Source of the DNA: Clostridia bacterium
GTDB lineage: Bacteria; Bacillota; Clostridia; Oscillospirales; Acutalibacteraceae
Reading direction: 5' to 3'
Length of the DNA: 38,634 nucleotides
Assembly: GCA_017472575.1 (NCBI GenBank)
Contig: JAFUPX010000002.1
Coordinates: 1-38,634, forward strand
The notes beneath the pieces were generated by a model. It had not been told where the DNA came from and did not search any database. It saw nothing but the letters and a program-made list of their open reading frames with translations. The position numbers were made by a program, and so were the translations under genes. Shown in pieces: positions 16,891 through 25,763 of this stretch (within the stretch, counting starts at the first letter, position 1; each line of letters opens with the position of its first letter).

Positions 16891-18861
16891 ATGAACATAA
16901 AGGAAGCGGAACAGAAAATTAAAGCTTTGAGTGAAACTCTCAGGTACCATAATAAAAAATATTATGTTGAGGATTCTCCCGAAATCGAAGATTTTGAGTA
17001 TGACGCTATGCTTCGTGAGCTTGAAGACCTTGAAAATGAATTTCCCCAGTTTAAAAGGGACGATTCTCCCACTCAGCTTGTAGGGGGAGCGGCATTAAAG
17101 CTATTCGCTCCTGTAGAGCATAAGGTTAAAATGGAAAGTTTACAGGATGTATTTGATTTTGAAGAATTAAAAGCCTTTGCCAATAAGATAGACACAACTA
17201 AAACAAGCTTTTCGGTTGAGCCTAAGATTGACGGACTCTCGGTTTCCCTTGAATATAACGGCGGTCTTTTTTTTAGAGGCTCTACAAGGGGAGACGGTGT
17301 AACAGGAGAAGATGTAACTGCCAATCTGCTTAAAATAGAGAGTATACCTAAGGTTATTGATTTTGATGGGTTTCTTGAGGTTCGGGGCGAGGTTTATATG
17401 CCTAAGGACAGCTTTATGCGTCTTGTGGAGCGTCAAGAGCTTTTAGGCGAGCAACCGGCAAAGAACCCAAGGAATGCCGCCGCAGGCTCTCTCAGGCAAA
17501 AAAATCCCGAAATTACGGCACAGCGCGGACTTGATATTTTTGTTTTCAATATACAAAGGATTGAAGGTAAGGCCTTTGAAACTCATATTGAATCCCTTGA
17601 TTTTATTAAATCACTGGGCTTTCATACATTACCTTCGTATAAGGAATGTAAAACCGTTGCAGAGGCTATAAGTGAAATTGAAAGAATAGGAAATTCAAGA
17701 GGTCAACTGCAGTTTGATATTGACGGTGCGGTTGTAAAGGTCAATACTCTTAAATACCGCGAGGAGATAGGCAGTGCAACTAAATATCCTAAATGGGCGG
17801 TGGCTTATAAATATCCCCCAGAGGAAAAGGAAACGGTTTTAAAGGAAATTGAAATAAATGTAGGCAGAACCGGAGCACTTACTCCAACCGCTGTTTTTGA
17901 CCCCATTCAGCTTGCGGGAACTACAGTTAGCAGAGCAACTCTCCATAATGAGGATTTTATTACTTCAAAGGGCATTGCAATTGGGGATACAATAGTTGTA
18001 AGAAAAGCAGGGGACATCATTCCTGAGGTTTTAAGCGTTTCTAAGCATAACAGTGAAAATCCTGTTTATAAGATGCCTGAAGTATGTCCCTCTTGCGGCT
18101 CAGAGGTGTTCAGAGAAAACGGTGAAGCGGTTATCCGCTGTACAAATGCGGACTGCCCTGCTCAGCTTTTGCGGCATCTTATACATTTTACTTCGCGTGA
18201 CGCTATGGATATCGAGGGCTTGGGACCTGCCGTTCTTGAACAGCTGCTTAATGCCGGAATTATAAGTAAGATAGATGATATTTTTACAATTAAAGCGGAA
18301 GAGATTGCAAATCTTGAAAGATTGGGTGAAAAATCCGCCGCAAACTTCATAGAAGCTATAGAAAAATCTAAGCAAAACGATTTATCAAGGCTTATTTTTG
18401 CCTTTGGTATACGCCATATAGGCGCTAAAGCCGCAAAGCTGATGGTAGAGCATTTTGGTGATATTGATGCTATTCTTTCCGCCTCAAAAGAGGATTATGA
18501 GGCTATTGAAGGCTTCGGCAGTGTTATGGCTGAGTCAGCCTCCGAGTTCTTCTCTCTTACCGAAACTGCTGAAATGATTGAAAGACTTAGAGAATTAGGT
18601 GTTAACTTAAAATCCTTGAAAAAGGTTACGGATACTCGATTTGCAGGTCTTACCTTTGTTTTAACGGATACACTTCCCACATATACAAGAAGTGAAGCAA
18701 GTGAAATAATTGAGGGCTTTGCAGGAAAGGTTTCCTCCTCAGTCTCAAAGAAAACCTCCTATGTTTTAGCAGGCGAAGAAGCCGGAAGTAAGCTTGAAAA
18801 AGCGCAGAAGCTCGGTGTTAAAATAATATCCGAGGAAGAATTTAAAAATATGATTGGATAA
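16891..18861 (+). CDS. ligA: NAD-dependent DNA ligase
   Basis: LigA seals nicks in replication and repair, using NAD as AMP donor. The 656-residue protein shows the full set of domains. The Ia domain carries YYVEDSPEIEDFEYD. The adenylation domain has the active Lys in EPKIDGLS (K112), TRGDGVTGEDVT and EVRGEVYMP. The OB fold follows. A four-Cys zinc finger lies at C399, C402, C417 and C422. Helix-hairpin-helix repeats come next (LERLGEKSAANFIEAIE), with a C-terminal BRCT domain (about 585-656, GLTFVLTDTLPTYTRSEA). The start ATG 16891 follows AGGAGGC. It is preceded by yunB and followed by a small membrane protein 5 bp after its stop. Confidence 0.97.
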   Translation: MNIKEAEQKIKALSETLRYHNKKYYVEDSPEIEDFEYDAMLRELEDLENEFPQFKRDDSPTQLVGGAALKLFAPVEHKVKMESLQDVFDFEELKAFANKIDTTKTSFSVEPKIDGLSVSLEYNGGLFFRGSTRGDGVTGEDVTANLLKIESIPKVIDFDGFLEVRGEVYMPKDSFMRLVERQELLGEQPAKNPRNAAAGSLRQKNPEITAQRGLDIFVFNIQRIEGKAFETHIESLDFIKSLGFHTLPSYKECKTVAEAISEIERIGNSRGQLQFDIDGAVVKVNTLKYREEIGSATKYPKWAVAYKYPPEEKETVLKEIEINVGRTGALTPTAVFDPIQLAGTTVSRATLHNEDFITSKGIAIGDTIVVRKAGDIIPEVLSVSKHNSENPVYKMPEVCPSCGSEVFRENGEAVIRCTNADCPAQLLRHLIHFTSRDAMDIEGLGPAVLEQLLNAGIISKIDDIFTIKAEEIANLERLGEKSAANFIEAIEKSKQNDLSRLIFAFGIRHIGAKAAKLMVEHFGDIDAILSASKEDYEAIEGFGSVMAESASEFFSLTETAEMIERLRELGVNLKSLKKVTDTRFAGLTFVLTDTLPTYTRSEASEIIEGFAGKVSSSVSKKTSYVLAGEEAGSKLEKAQKLGVKIISEEEFKNMIG

Positions 18862-18866
18862 AATCA

Positions 18867-19265
18867 ATGAGGGACAGGAAAAATAAAGGAAAAATTAATT
18901 TTAAAGCAATAAAAGAACAGAGTAAAAAGATACTTAAAAAAGTAGTTTTTTTGATTTTAAATCCGAGATTTTTACTCTGCTTCGGTATTGCGTGGCTTAT
19001 AACAAATGGTTGGGCATATGCTTTAATTGGACTTGGAACTATATTTAAAATCGGATGGATGATAGCGGTAGCATCCGCTTATTTAGCCTTGCTTTGGGTG
19101 CCGTTTACGCCCGAAAAGATTATAACCGTTATGCTTGCGATTGTTTTCCTTAAATTTCTTTTCCCTAATGATGAAAAAACGCTTGGTCAGTTACGGGCGC
19201 TTCGCGAAAAAATAAAAACAAAGAAAAAAGAGTATAAAGAGAAAAAAGAAAAAGGTTCGGAGTGA
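18867..19265 (+). CDS. Hypothetical membrane protein with charged ends
   Basis: A 132-residue protein I do not recognise. Residues 1-25 are strongly basic (RDRKNKGKINFKAIKEQSKKILKK). The middle (about 26-105) holds two or three membrane segments, among them FLLCFGIAWLITNGWAYALIGLG and IITVMLAIVFLKFLF. The end is a Lys/Glu-rich, probably helical tail (EKIKTKKKEYKEKKEKGSE). It begins 5 bp after ligA, in the same transcript. No clear Shine-Dalgarno site is seen apart from GGATAAAATCAATG, so the start is moderately sure. Its stop codon lies in the loop of the terminator hairpin. Confidence 0.6.
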   Translation: MRDRKNKGKINFKAIKEQSKKILKKVVFLILNPRFLLCFGIAWLITNGWAYALIGLGTIFKIGWMIAVASAYLALLWVPFTPEKIITVMLAIVFLKFLFPNDEKTLGQLRALREKIKTKKKEYKEKKEKGSE

Positions 19266-19280
19266 TCCGAACCTTTTTTT
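19251..19280. terminator. Bidirectional terminator
   Basis: AAAGGTTCGGA (19251-19261), loop GTGA, TCCGAACCTTT (19266-19276), with T on the right and A on the left. It ends both the ligA unit (plus) and the convergent BofC-like gene (minus). The stop codon of the plus gene is inside the loop. Confidence 0.9.
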
Positions 19281-19580
19281 CTATCCGTCATAATCTTCAA
19301 TTGCCCTCTGGGCTTCCTCAACCGTGTCGAAAGCAATTCCGTATTCAAGCTGTTTAATATCCTGAGGGGGTAAAGTATCAAGAATGATTTCAGAATAAAC
19401 CTCTTTGAGTTCGCCGTCTACATATAATGCAACAGAATTTTTATATGTTGATAACACACATCCGTGCGGAGAATCTTTTTCCTGACCTGATGCAAAAACA
19501 ACTGCGGTGGCAATTACTATAACTGCCAGTGTTATAACAATCGCAACTATTGCGATATTTCTTTTTTTAATGCTTTGCAT
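19281..19580 (-). CDS. Small exported protein with BofC C-terminal-like domain
   Basis: A 99-residue protein. After a short basic start comes one hydrophobic helix (IAIVAIVITLAVIVIATAVVF), a signal anchor. The outside part reads CVLSTYKNSVALYVDGELKE then ILDTLPPQDIKQLEYGI, ending EAQRAIEDYDG. The strand pattern and the TLP-x-x-D-x-x-x-L-x-x-GI ... IEDY signature match the C-terminal domain of BofC (bypass-of-forespore C), found alone in many clostridial proteins. Full BofC restrains SpoIVB signalling. Whether this short protein does so is unknown. The start ATG 19580 has GGGTGG. It is a single gene, divergent from malic enzyme. Confidence 0.65.
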   Translation of the reverse strand: MQSIKKRNIAIVAIVITLAVIVIATAVVFASGQEKDSPHGCVLSTYKNSVALYVDGELKEVYSEIILDTLPPQDIKQLEYGIAFDTVEEAQRAIEDYDG

Positions 19581-19636
19581 TTAACCACCCTTTCAAAAAT
19601 ATTTTTAGCATAAGAAAAATTTTTATACAGGTATTA

Positions 19637-19665
19637 TGGAAATTTTTCTTAATATATGATATACT
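19637..19665 (+). promoter_or_regulatory. Possible malic enzyme promoter
   Basis: TGGAAA (19637-19642), 17-bp spacer, TATACT (19660-19665), just ahead of the AAGGTG ribosome site at 19675. Confidence 0.45.
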
Positions 19666-19688
19666 TTTCTTAAGAAGGTGTTAAAAAA

Positions 19689-20861
19689 ATGGATATAAAA
19701 GAAAAAGCATTGAAAAAGCATTATGAATGGGCAGGGAAAATTGAGGTAAAATCCCGAGTAAAGGTTGAAACTGCGGAGGATTTGTCCGTAGCGTATACTC
19801 CCGGAGTTGCGCAGCCCTGTCTTGAAATTGAAAAGGATTATAATAAATCATTTGAATTAACAAGGCGTTCAAATCTGATTGCCGTTGTAACTGACGGCTC
19901 TGCCGTTTTAGGTCTTGGTAATATCGGTCCTGAGGCGGGTATGCCGGTTATGGAGGGTAAATGTGTCCTTTTTAAAGAATTTGCCGGAGTTGATGCTTTT
20001 CCTATTTGCATCCGCTCTAACGATATTGATGAAATTGTTAAAACGGTATATAATATCTCGGGTAGCTTCGGAGGAATAAACCTTGAAGATATTTCGGCAC
20101 CGCGCTGCTTTGAAATTGAAAAGAAATTAAAAGAATGCTGTGATATTCCGGTTTTCCATGATGACCAGCACGGTACGGCAGTTTGCGTTGCCGCCGCATT
20201 AATAAACGCTTTGAGAATTGTAAAAAAAGACTTAAATCAAATTAAATGTGTAATTAACGGTGCCGGAGCCGCCGGAACCGCTATCGGTGAGTTGCTTTTA
20301 AGTCTTGGACTTAAAAATCTTGTTATGTGTGACCGCTTCGGCGCAATATACGAGGGTATGGAGGGTCTAAGCGAGGCTCATACCGCACTTAGCCTTAAAA
20401 CAAATCCATTAAAACAAAAAGGTACTCTTGAAGATGTTATTAAAGATGCGGATGTGTTTATAGGAGTTTCTGCTCCTGATGTTGTAAGCGGGGAAATGGT
20501 TGGCAGTATGGCTGAAAAACCCATTGTTTTCGCTATGGCAAATCCTGTTCCCGAAATTATGCCCGATAAGGCTCTTGCGGCAGGGGCGGCTATCGTAGGA
20601 ACAGGGCGCTCTGACTTCCCGAATCAGATAAATAATGTTTTAGCTTTTCCGGGTATTTTCAGGGGGGCTTTGGATGTAAGAGCAAGTGATATTAATGATG
20701 AAATGCTGCTTGCCGCGGTTTACGCTATTGCCGGTCTTGTATCTGATGACGAGTTAAACAGCGAATATATTCTCCCCAAAGCCTTTGATAAGCGCATAGC
20801 GCCAACTGTTGCAAAGGCGGTTGCAGACGCGGCGCGTAAATCAGGAGTTTCAAGAATATAA
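19689..20861 (+). CDS. Malic enzyme (oxaloacetate-decarboxylating malate dehydrogenase)
   Basis: The enzyme converts malate + NAD(P)+ to pyruvate + CO2 + NAD(P)H. The 390-residue length and sequence fit the short bacterial form. Landmarks: the active Tyr in AYTPGVAQPCLEI, TDGSAVLGLGNIGPEAGMPVMEGK, the metal/substrate residues in LEDISAPRCFEIEKKL, VFHDDQHGTAVC, and the Rossmann motif INGAGAAGTAIGELL followed by ANPVPEIMP. The cofactor (NAD or NADP) cannot be told from the sequence with certainty. It is a single gene with its own terminator. Together with PPDK it forms a pyruvate node. Confidence 0.93.
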   Translation: MDIKEKALKKHYEWAGKIEVKSRVKVETAEDLSVAYTPGVAQPCLEIEKDYNKSFELTRRSNLIAVVTDGSAVLGLGNIGPEAGMPVMEGKCVLFKEFAGVDAFPICIRSNDIDEIVKTVYNISGSFGGINLEDISAPRCFEIEKKLKECCDIPVFHDDQHGTAVCVAAALINALRIVKKDLNQIKCVINGAGAAGTAIGELLLSLGLKNLVMCDRFGAIYEGMEGLSEAHTALSLKTNPLKQKGTLEDVIKDADVFIGVSAPDVVSGEMVGSMAEKPIVFAMANPVPEIMPDKALAAGAAIVGTGRSDFPNQINNVLAFPGIFRGALDVRASDINDEMLLAAVYAIAGLVSDDELNSEYILPKAFDKRIAPTVAKAVADAARKSGVSRI

Positions 20862-20871
20862 ATTTATTTTG

Positions 20872-20905
20872 TACCTGTTGTTTTGATAAACAGCAGGTAT
20901 TTTTT
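20872..20905 (+). terminator. Malic enzyme terminator
   Basis: TACCTGTTG (20872-20880) pairs with CAGCAGGTA (20891-20899), one G-U pair, then six T. Confidence 0.8.
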
Positions 20906-21021
20906 GTTATTCATATAATTTATAAACTGCTGAAACTCGCATCAATAAACGCTTTGTTGTGATTTTTGTTTATATTGTTTATTAATTTGCTAAAAAAAAT
21001 AAAAAATGTTTTAAAAAAGTG

Positions 21022-21050
21022 TTGCAATTACACAAATTCTATGTTATTAT
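21022..21050 (+). promoter_or_regulatory. Promoter of the sugar ABC transporter operon
   Basis: TTGCAA (21022-21027), 17-bp spacer, TATTAT (21045-21050), followed by a 50-nt leader and AAGGAGGA. The gap upstream (20906-21021) is AT-rich; I see no cre site or other operator in it. Confidence 0.75.
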
Positions 21051-21101
21051 TTTAACGATGGAGGTCTTTGTACTTCAAATAAAAATAAGGAGGATGTTCG
21101 T

Positions 21102-22361
21102 ATGAAAAAGATTTTTTCCATCATTCTTGCGTTAGGCATGGTAGTTTGCCTGTTTGCCGGCTGTGGCGGCTCAAAAGAAGGTAAGGTATATTATCTAAAT
21201 TTCAAGCCCGAGCAAGACGCGCAATGGCAGGAGGTTGCTAAGCAGTATACCGAGGAAACCGGCGTTGTGGTAGAGGTAGTCACTGCCGCTCAGGGAACCT
21301 ATGAGCAAACTCTCACAGCTGAAATGGACAAAAACAACGCACCCACATTATTCCAGGTTAGCGGCACAATAGGGCTTGAATCCTGGGGAGACTATTGTCT
21401 CGACCTTTCGGATACAGAGGTTTACAAAGAACTTACTTCTGATGATTTCGCTCTTAAAGAGGGTGATGCAGTAAAGGGTATTGCTTATGTTTACGAGGGC
21501 TACGGCATAATCGTTAACAAAAAGCTTCTTGAAAAAGCAGGTTATAAGGTAGAGGACATAAAGTCTTTCGATGACCTTAAGAAAGTTGCTGAGGATATTA
21601 CAGCAAGATCTGCAGAGCTTGGCTTCGCAGCATTTACATCTTCAACTCTTGACAGTGATTCTTCATGGAGATTCTCAGGTCACCTTGCAAATATGCCTCT
21701 TTACTATGAATTTGATGAAGATGGCGTAACCGCACAGCCTGAAACCATTAAGGGAACATATCTTGAAAACTTCAAGAATATTTGGGATTTGTACATCAAT
21801 AACTAAACTGTTGATAAGAAGGCTATTAAAACTGCTGTAAACGCTGCTGAAGAATTCGTTGCTGAAAAGGGCGTTTTCTATCAGAACGGTACTTGGGCTT
21901 ATAATGATATTAAGGATATAGGCGATGAGAATATCGGATATCTGCCTATCTATATTGGTGTTAAGGATGAGAAGCAGGGTCTTTGCTGCGGAACAGAAAA
22001 TTATTGGGCTGTTAACAGTGAGGTTTCAGAGGCTGATCAGAAGGCTACACTTGATTTCCTTAAATGGGTTGTAACCTCTGAATACGGAACAAACGCCCTT
22101 GCAAACGAAATGGGTTTTGTATCTCCATTTAAGTCTGCTAAGTCTGTTGATAATGTTCTCTGCAATATTATGAACGAATACGTTGCTGACGGCTGCTACA
22201 ATGTATCCTGGGCATTTAATTATACTCCAAATGTTGAAACATGGCGTGCCGATGTTGTAACTGCTCTTTCTGCTTATTCCGCAGGAACAGGCGAGTGGGA
22301 AGCTGTTAAGACCGCATTTGTTGACGGTTGGGCAACTCAGTATGAAGCATCAAAGTCATAA
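21102..22361 (+). pseudogene. Sugar ABC transporter substrate-binding lipoprotein, interrupted by one in-frame stop
   Basis: Maltodextrin-type binding protein (SBP family 1), the capture component of the importer encoded next. The signal peptide with lipobox is MKKIFSIILALGMVVCLFAGC (Cys21). The frame is open from 21102 to a TAA at 21804-21806. It then continues without shift to 22361, giving 420 codons, the usual family length. Both sides look like one protein: before the stop KNIWDLYINN, after it TVDKKAIKTA, then VFYQNGTWAYND, NYWAVNSEVSEADQKATLDFLKWVVTS and MGFVSPF. One base change (for example TCA to TAA) explains it. It may be a recent nonsense mutation, a sequencing error, or read-through. 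The 234-residue product alone lacks most of the second lobe and would probably not work. Confidence 0.85.
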
Positions 22362-22408
22362 TAAAAAAAGATTGGAGCGATAACAATCGCACTTTAATTT
22401 AAAACGGG

Positions 22409-22437
22409 GTGCGGACATATCTGTCCGCACTCTTTTT
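22409..22437 (+). terminator. Intercistronic terminator after the binding protein gene
   Basis: GTGCGGACA (22409-22417), loop TATC, TGTCCGCAC (22422-22430), then TCTTTTTT. A partial terminator here would give more binding protein than permease, a common design. Confidence 0.85.
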
Positions 22438-22448
22438 TAAAAACTTGT

Positions 22449-22482
22449 ATATTTGGCAGTATAGGGTGGTTCTGCCAAATAT
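22449..22482 (+). repeat. Inverted repeat ahead of the first sugar permease
   Basis: ATATTTGGCAG (22449-22459) and CTGCCAAATAT (22472-22482) are perfect 11-bp arms with a 12-base loop, 33 bp before the permease start and without a T-run. It could be a stabilising hairpin at the 5' end of a processed permease mRNA, or an operator. Confidence 0.5.
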
Positions 22483-22514
22483 ATAAGCAAATAACTAAAG
22501 GGAGGAAAATAAAA

Positions 22515-23414
22515 ATGAAAAAAGAAAACAGAAAAAAGCATAACACATCTGCTATCGCAAACAAAAATCAGCGCAGAGCTGTACAAAAGTATGCTCCGAT
22601 TTTTCTTTTTCCTACATTTGCTGCCTTTTGTATAGGCTTTGTGTGGCCGTTTTTGCAGGGGATTTATCTGTCCTTTTTCCGTTTTAAAACCTTGCGTAAC
22701 ATAAAATTTACGGGAATAGACAATTATATTGCCGCTTTTAAGGACCAACAGTTCTTTAAATCCTTTTTGTTTACCGTTGTATTTACGGCTGTTTCAGTAA
22801 TTTTAATAAATGTTATAGCTTTTGTAATCGCATTTGCGCTTACAAAGGATATAAAAGGCTCAACCGTTTTCCGTACAGTTTTCTTTATGCCGAATCTTAT
22901 CGGAGGAATTGTTCTCGGCTATATTTGGAAAATTATACTTGATGGTGTTATTTATAGATTTGCCGAAACAACCCTTGAACTTAATTCTACGTATGGCTTC
23001 TGGGGACTTATTATCCTGATGTGCTGGCAACAGGTAGGGTATATGATGATAATTTATATTGCCGGGTTGCAGAGTATTCCCTCTACATATATGGAAGCCG
23101 CAAGGATTGACGGTGCAAACGGCTTCCAGCTTCTCCGTCATATCACATTGCCCTGTGTAATGCCCTCAATTACGATTTGTACATTCCTTACTCTTACAAA
23201 TTCATTTAAGCTCTTTGACCAGAACCTTGCTCTAACAAAGGGTAATCCTGCACACGAAACAGAGATGCTGGCGCTGAATATTTATAAATCCTTCTATGAA
23301 TCCACTACAAATATGGGAGTAGGTCAAGCAAAGGCTGTTATTTTCTTTGTATTGGTTGTAATAATTTCGCTAACTCAGCTTTATTTCACAAGAAGTAAGG
23401 AGGTGCAGGAATAA
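22515..23414 (+). CDS. Sugar ABC transporter permease (MalF/MsmF type)
   Basis: The 299-residue inner membrane component of a carbohydrate importer. About six membrane helices begin near residue 30 (IFLFPTFAAFCIGFVWPFLQGIYLSF). The EAA loop that docks with the ATPase reads MEAARIDGANGFQLLRHITLPCVMP. The basic N-terminus (KKENRKKHN) points to the cytoplasm. The start ATG 22515 has GGGAGG (22500-22505). The next permease starts with the last base of its stop codon (TAATG). No ATPase gene is nearby, so an MsmX-like shared ATPase elsewhere is expected. The neighbouring malQ makes maltose or maltodextrins the probable cargo. Confidence 0.93.
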   Translation: MKKENRKKHNTSAIANKNQRRAVQKYAPIFLFPTFAAFCIGFVWPFLQGIYLSFFRFKTLRNIKFTGIDNYIAAFKDQQFFKSFLFTVVFTAVSVILINVIAFVIAFALTKDIKGSTVFRTVFFMPNLIGGIVLGYIWKIILDGVIYRFAETTLELNSTYGFWGLIILMCWQQVGYMMIIYIAGLQSIPSTYMEAARIDGANGFQLLRHITLPCVMPSITICTFLTLTNSFKLFDQNLALTKGNPAHETEMLALNIYKSFYESTTNMGVGQAKAVIFFVLVVIISLTQLYFTRSKEVQE

Positions 23415-24268
23415 TGGCAAAAAAGCTAAATAAAAAGAAAATGGGTTCGGGAATATTAACTGCAGTATTTTCTTTACTGTCTTTAATATGGGTTTCCCCC
23501 ATATTAATCGTGCTTATGAATTCCTTTAAGAAAAGCGGAGGAATTTCGCTTTTTCCCTTTGAGTTTCCCAATGCCGAAACCTTTAATCAGTTTAATAACT
23601 ATATAAACGGAATAACACACGGCAATTATCCGTTTTATATGTCAATGTTTTATAGCCTGATTATCACTGTGCTTTCTGTGGCTTTGATTCTTTTGTGTAC
23701 CTCAATGGCTGCTTGGTATATAAATAGGGTTGACAGCTGGTTCTGTAAAATGGTATATTATCTGTGCATATTTTCAATGGTAGTACCTTTCCAGATGGTT
23801 ATGTTCACACTTTCCAAAACCGCTAATATGCTTTACCTTAATAATCCGGTTACAATTTCAATAATTTATCTTGGTTTTGGTGCCGGACTTGCGGTATTTA
23901 TGTTCAGCGGTTTTGTTAAGAGTATTCCTATGGATATAGAAGAAGCCGCCACGATTGACGGCTGTAACACGCTCCAAACCTTCTTCCTTGTTGACGCACC
24001 GGTTATGAAATCAACCTATATTTCGGTTGGTATTCTTGAAATAATGTGGGTTTGGAACGATTATCTTCTTCCGTATCTTGTGCTTGACAGAACAAAGTAT
24101 ATGACTATTCCTATTCATATACAATTCCTGCAGGGAAGCTACGGCAGAGTAGATTACGGAGCCACAATGGCGCTTATAATGCTTTGCCTGATACCGATTG
24201 TAACTATATATGTAATTTGCCAGAAGCACATAATAAAAGGCGTGCTTTCAGGCGCAGTTAAAGGATAG
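23414..24268 (+). CDS. Sugar ABC transporter permease (MalG/MsmG type)
   Basis: The 284-residue second permease. It has six membrane helices (first ILTAVFSLLSLIWVSPILIVLMNS). The EAA loop reads IEEAATIDGCNTLQTFFLVDAPVMK. Family signatures VVPFQMVMFTL and MWVWNDYLLPYLVL are present. It would form a heterodimer with the preceding permease. ATG 23414 overlaps the upstream stop by one base, with AAGGAGGTGC before it, so the two are translationally coupled. malQ starts 4 bp after its stop. Confidence 0.93.
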   Translation: MAKKLNKKKMGSGILTAVFSLLSLIWVSPILIVLMNSFKKSGGISLFPFEFPNAETFNQFNNYINGITHGNYPFYMSMFYSLIITVLSVALILLCTSMAAWYINRVDSWFCKMVYYLCIFSMVVPFQMVMFTLSKTANMLYLNNPVTISIIYLGFGAGLAVFMFSGFVKSIPMDIEEAATIDGCNTLQTFFLVDAPVMKSTYISVGILEIMWVWNDYLLPYLVLDRTKYMTIPIHIQFLQGSYGRVDYGATMALIMLCLIPIVTIYVICQKHIIKGVLSGAVKG

Positions 24269-24272
24269 AAAT

Positions 24273-25763
24273 ATGAGAACTTGCGGAATTTTAATGCCGG
24301 TATTTTCTTTACCGTCTAATTACGGTATCGGCACGTTTGGTAAAGAAGCATATCGGTTTGTAGATTTTTTGAAAAAAGCGGGGCAGAGCCATTGGCAGAT
24401 ACTGCCCCTTAACCCCACCAATTACGGCGATTCGCCTTATCAGTCCTTCTCCGCTTATGCCGGAAATCCGTATTTTATTGATTTGGATATTCTGATTGAG
24501 CAGGGCTTGCTTACCGCTGATGAGGTATCTGCCTGTGATTTTGGTGATGACCCATTTAAGATTGACTACGGAAAGCTTTATCAAAACCGTATTCCGTTGC
24601 TTAAAAAGGCTTTTGCAAGATTTAATCGGGACAGTGAATATAAAATTTTCTGCCTTGATAATGATTTCTGGCTTGAAGAATACGCTTTGTTTATGGCAAT
24701 TAAAAATGCACATAATGATGTCAGTTGGGCGCAGTGGGAGGAAGAATTGCGTCTGCGAGAGCCTGAGGCAATAGCACAAGCAAAGGAAAAGTATGCGGAC
24801 GTAATCAGCTTTTATAAGTTTGTTCAGTTCCTTTTTTGGAGACAATGGAAGGCTCTGAAAAAATATGCAAACAGTCAAGGAATAAGCATAATAGGTGATA
24901 TACCGATTTATGTAGCTTTGGACAGTGCGGATGTCTGGTCTGAGCCTTCGCAATTTTTGCTTGATGAGAATATGAAGCCGAAGGATGTTTCGGGAGTTCC
25001 GCCTGATAGCTTCACAGAGGATGGTCAGCTTTGGGGCAATCCTCTTTATAACTGGGAAAAAATGAAGCAGGAGGATTATGAGTGGTGGAAACACCGCCTC
25101 GGCTTTGCACTTAATACATACGATATCGTGAGAATTGACCATTTCAGAGGCTTTGAGTCCTTCTTTTCTATTCCTTACGGTGATAAAACCGCTAAGAACG
25201 GCAAATGGGTAAAAGGACCGGGAATAGAACTGTTTAAATCATTAAAAAAGGAATTTGGAAACGATATGCCTATTATTGCAGAGGATTTAGGATACCTTAC
25301 ACCCGAGGTACTCTCTCTGCTGAAAGAATCAGGTTTTCCGGGAATGAAGGTGCTCCAGTTTGCCTTTGATACCCGAGAGGAAAGCGATTATTTACCGCAT
25401 AATTTTAATAAAAACAGTGTTGTATACACCGGTACTCACGATAACGATACAATTATCGGTTGGACTCATACTGCCAACGGTGGGGATGTTGAAATGGCGC
25501 GTAAATATCTTCATGTTGACCCTGCCGAAGGGTTTAACTGGGCAATGATGAGAGCCGCGCTAATGTCGGTTGCGGATACCTGTGTTTTGATGATGCAAGA
25601 TTTTATGGGACTGGACCGCGAAGCCAGAATTAATACGCCTTCAACTGTTGGCGGAAACTGGCTTTGGAGGATTGACGGAAGTTGTATTAACGATTGGCTT
25701 GCAGGCATTATTTATGATAATGTTGCTCTTTACGGAAGACTTCCTGCAAAAAGTAAAGACTAA
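24273..25763 (+). CDS. malQ: 4-alpha-glucanotransferase (GH77)
   Basis: MalQ (amylomaltase) moves alpha-1,4-glucan segments between maltodextrins in the cytoplasm and releases glucose. The 496-residue length is normal for the compact form. Landmarks: RTCGILMPVFSLPSNYGIGTFG at the start, SHWQILPLNPTNYGDSPYQSFSA, the nucleophile region IVRIDHFRGFESFF, the acid/base region IIAEDLGYLTPEV, and YTGTHDNDTIIGW. It is the last gene of the transporter operon, 4 bp after the second permease, and so processes what that system imports. Its stop overlaps the end of the convergent gene by 4 bp. Confidence 0.96.
   Translation: MRTCGILMPVFSLPSNYGIGTFGKEAYRFVDFLKKAGQSHWQILPLNPTNYGDSPYQSFSAYAGNPYFIDLDILIEQGLLTADEVSACDFGDDPFKIDYGKLYQNRIPLLKKAFARFNRDSEYKIFCLDNDFWLEEYALFMAIKNAHNDVSWAQWEEELRLREPEAIAQAKEKYADVISFYKFVQFLFWRQWKALKKYANSQGISIIGDIPIYVALDSADVWSEPSQFLLDENMKPKDVSGVPPDSFTEDGQLWGNPLYNWEKMKQEDYEWWKHRLGFALNTYDIVRIDHFRGFESFFSIPYGDKTAKNGKWVKGPGIELFKSLKKEFGNDMPIIAEDLGYLTPEVLSLLKESGFPGMKVLQFAFDTREESDYLPHNFNKNSVVYTGTHDNDTIIGWTHTANGGDVEMARKYLHVDPAEGFNWAMMRAALMSVADTCVLMMQDFMGLDREARINTPSTVGGNWLWRIDGSCINDWLAGIIYDNVALYGRLPAKSKD

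Noticed and set aside
22110..22361. Separate short gene after the sugar-binding protein
   Set aside because: It is in the same frame as the upstream part, has no ribosome site, and its sequence is the C-terminal end of the same binding protein.
24309..25142. 277-codon open frame on the minus strand inside malQ
   Set aside because: It is antisense to a clear GH77 enzyme, its product is Arg/Ile/Lys-rich without family features, and it has no proper ribosome site.
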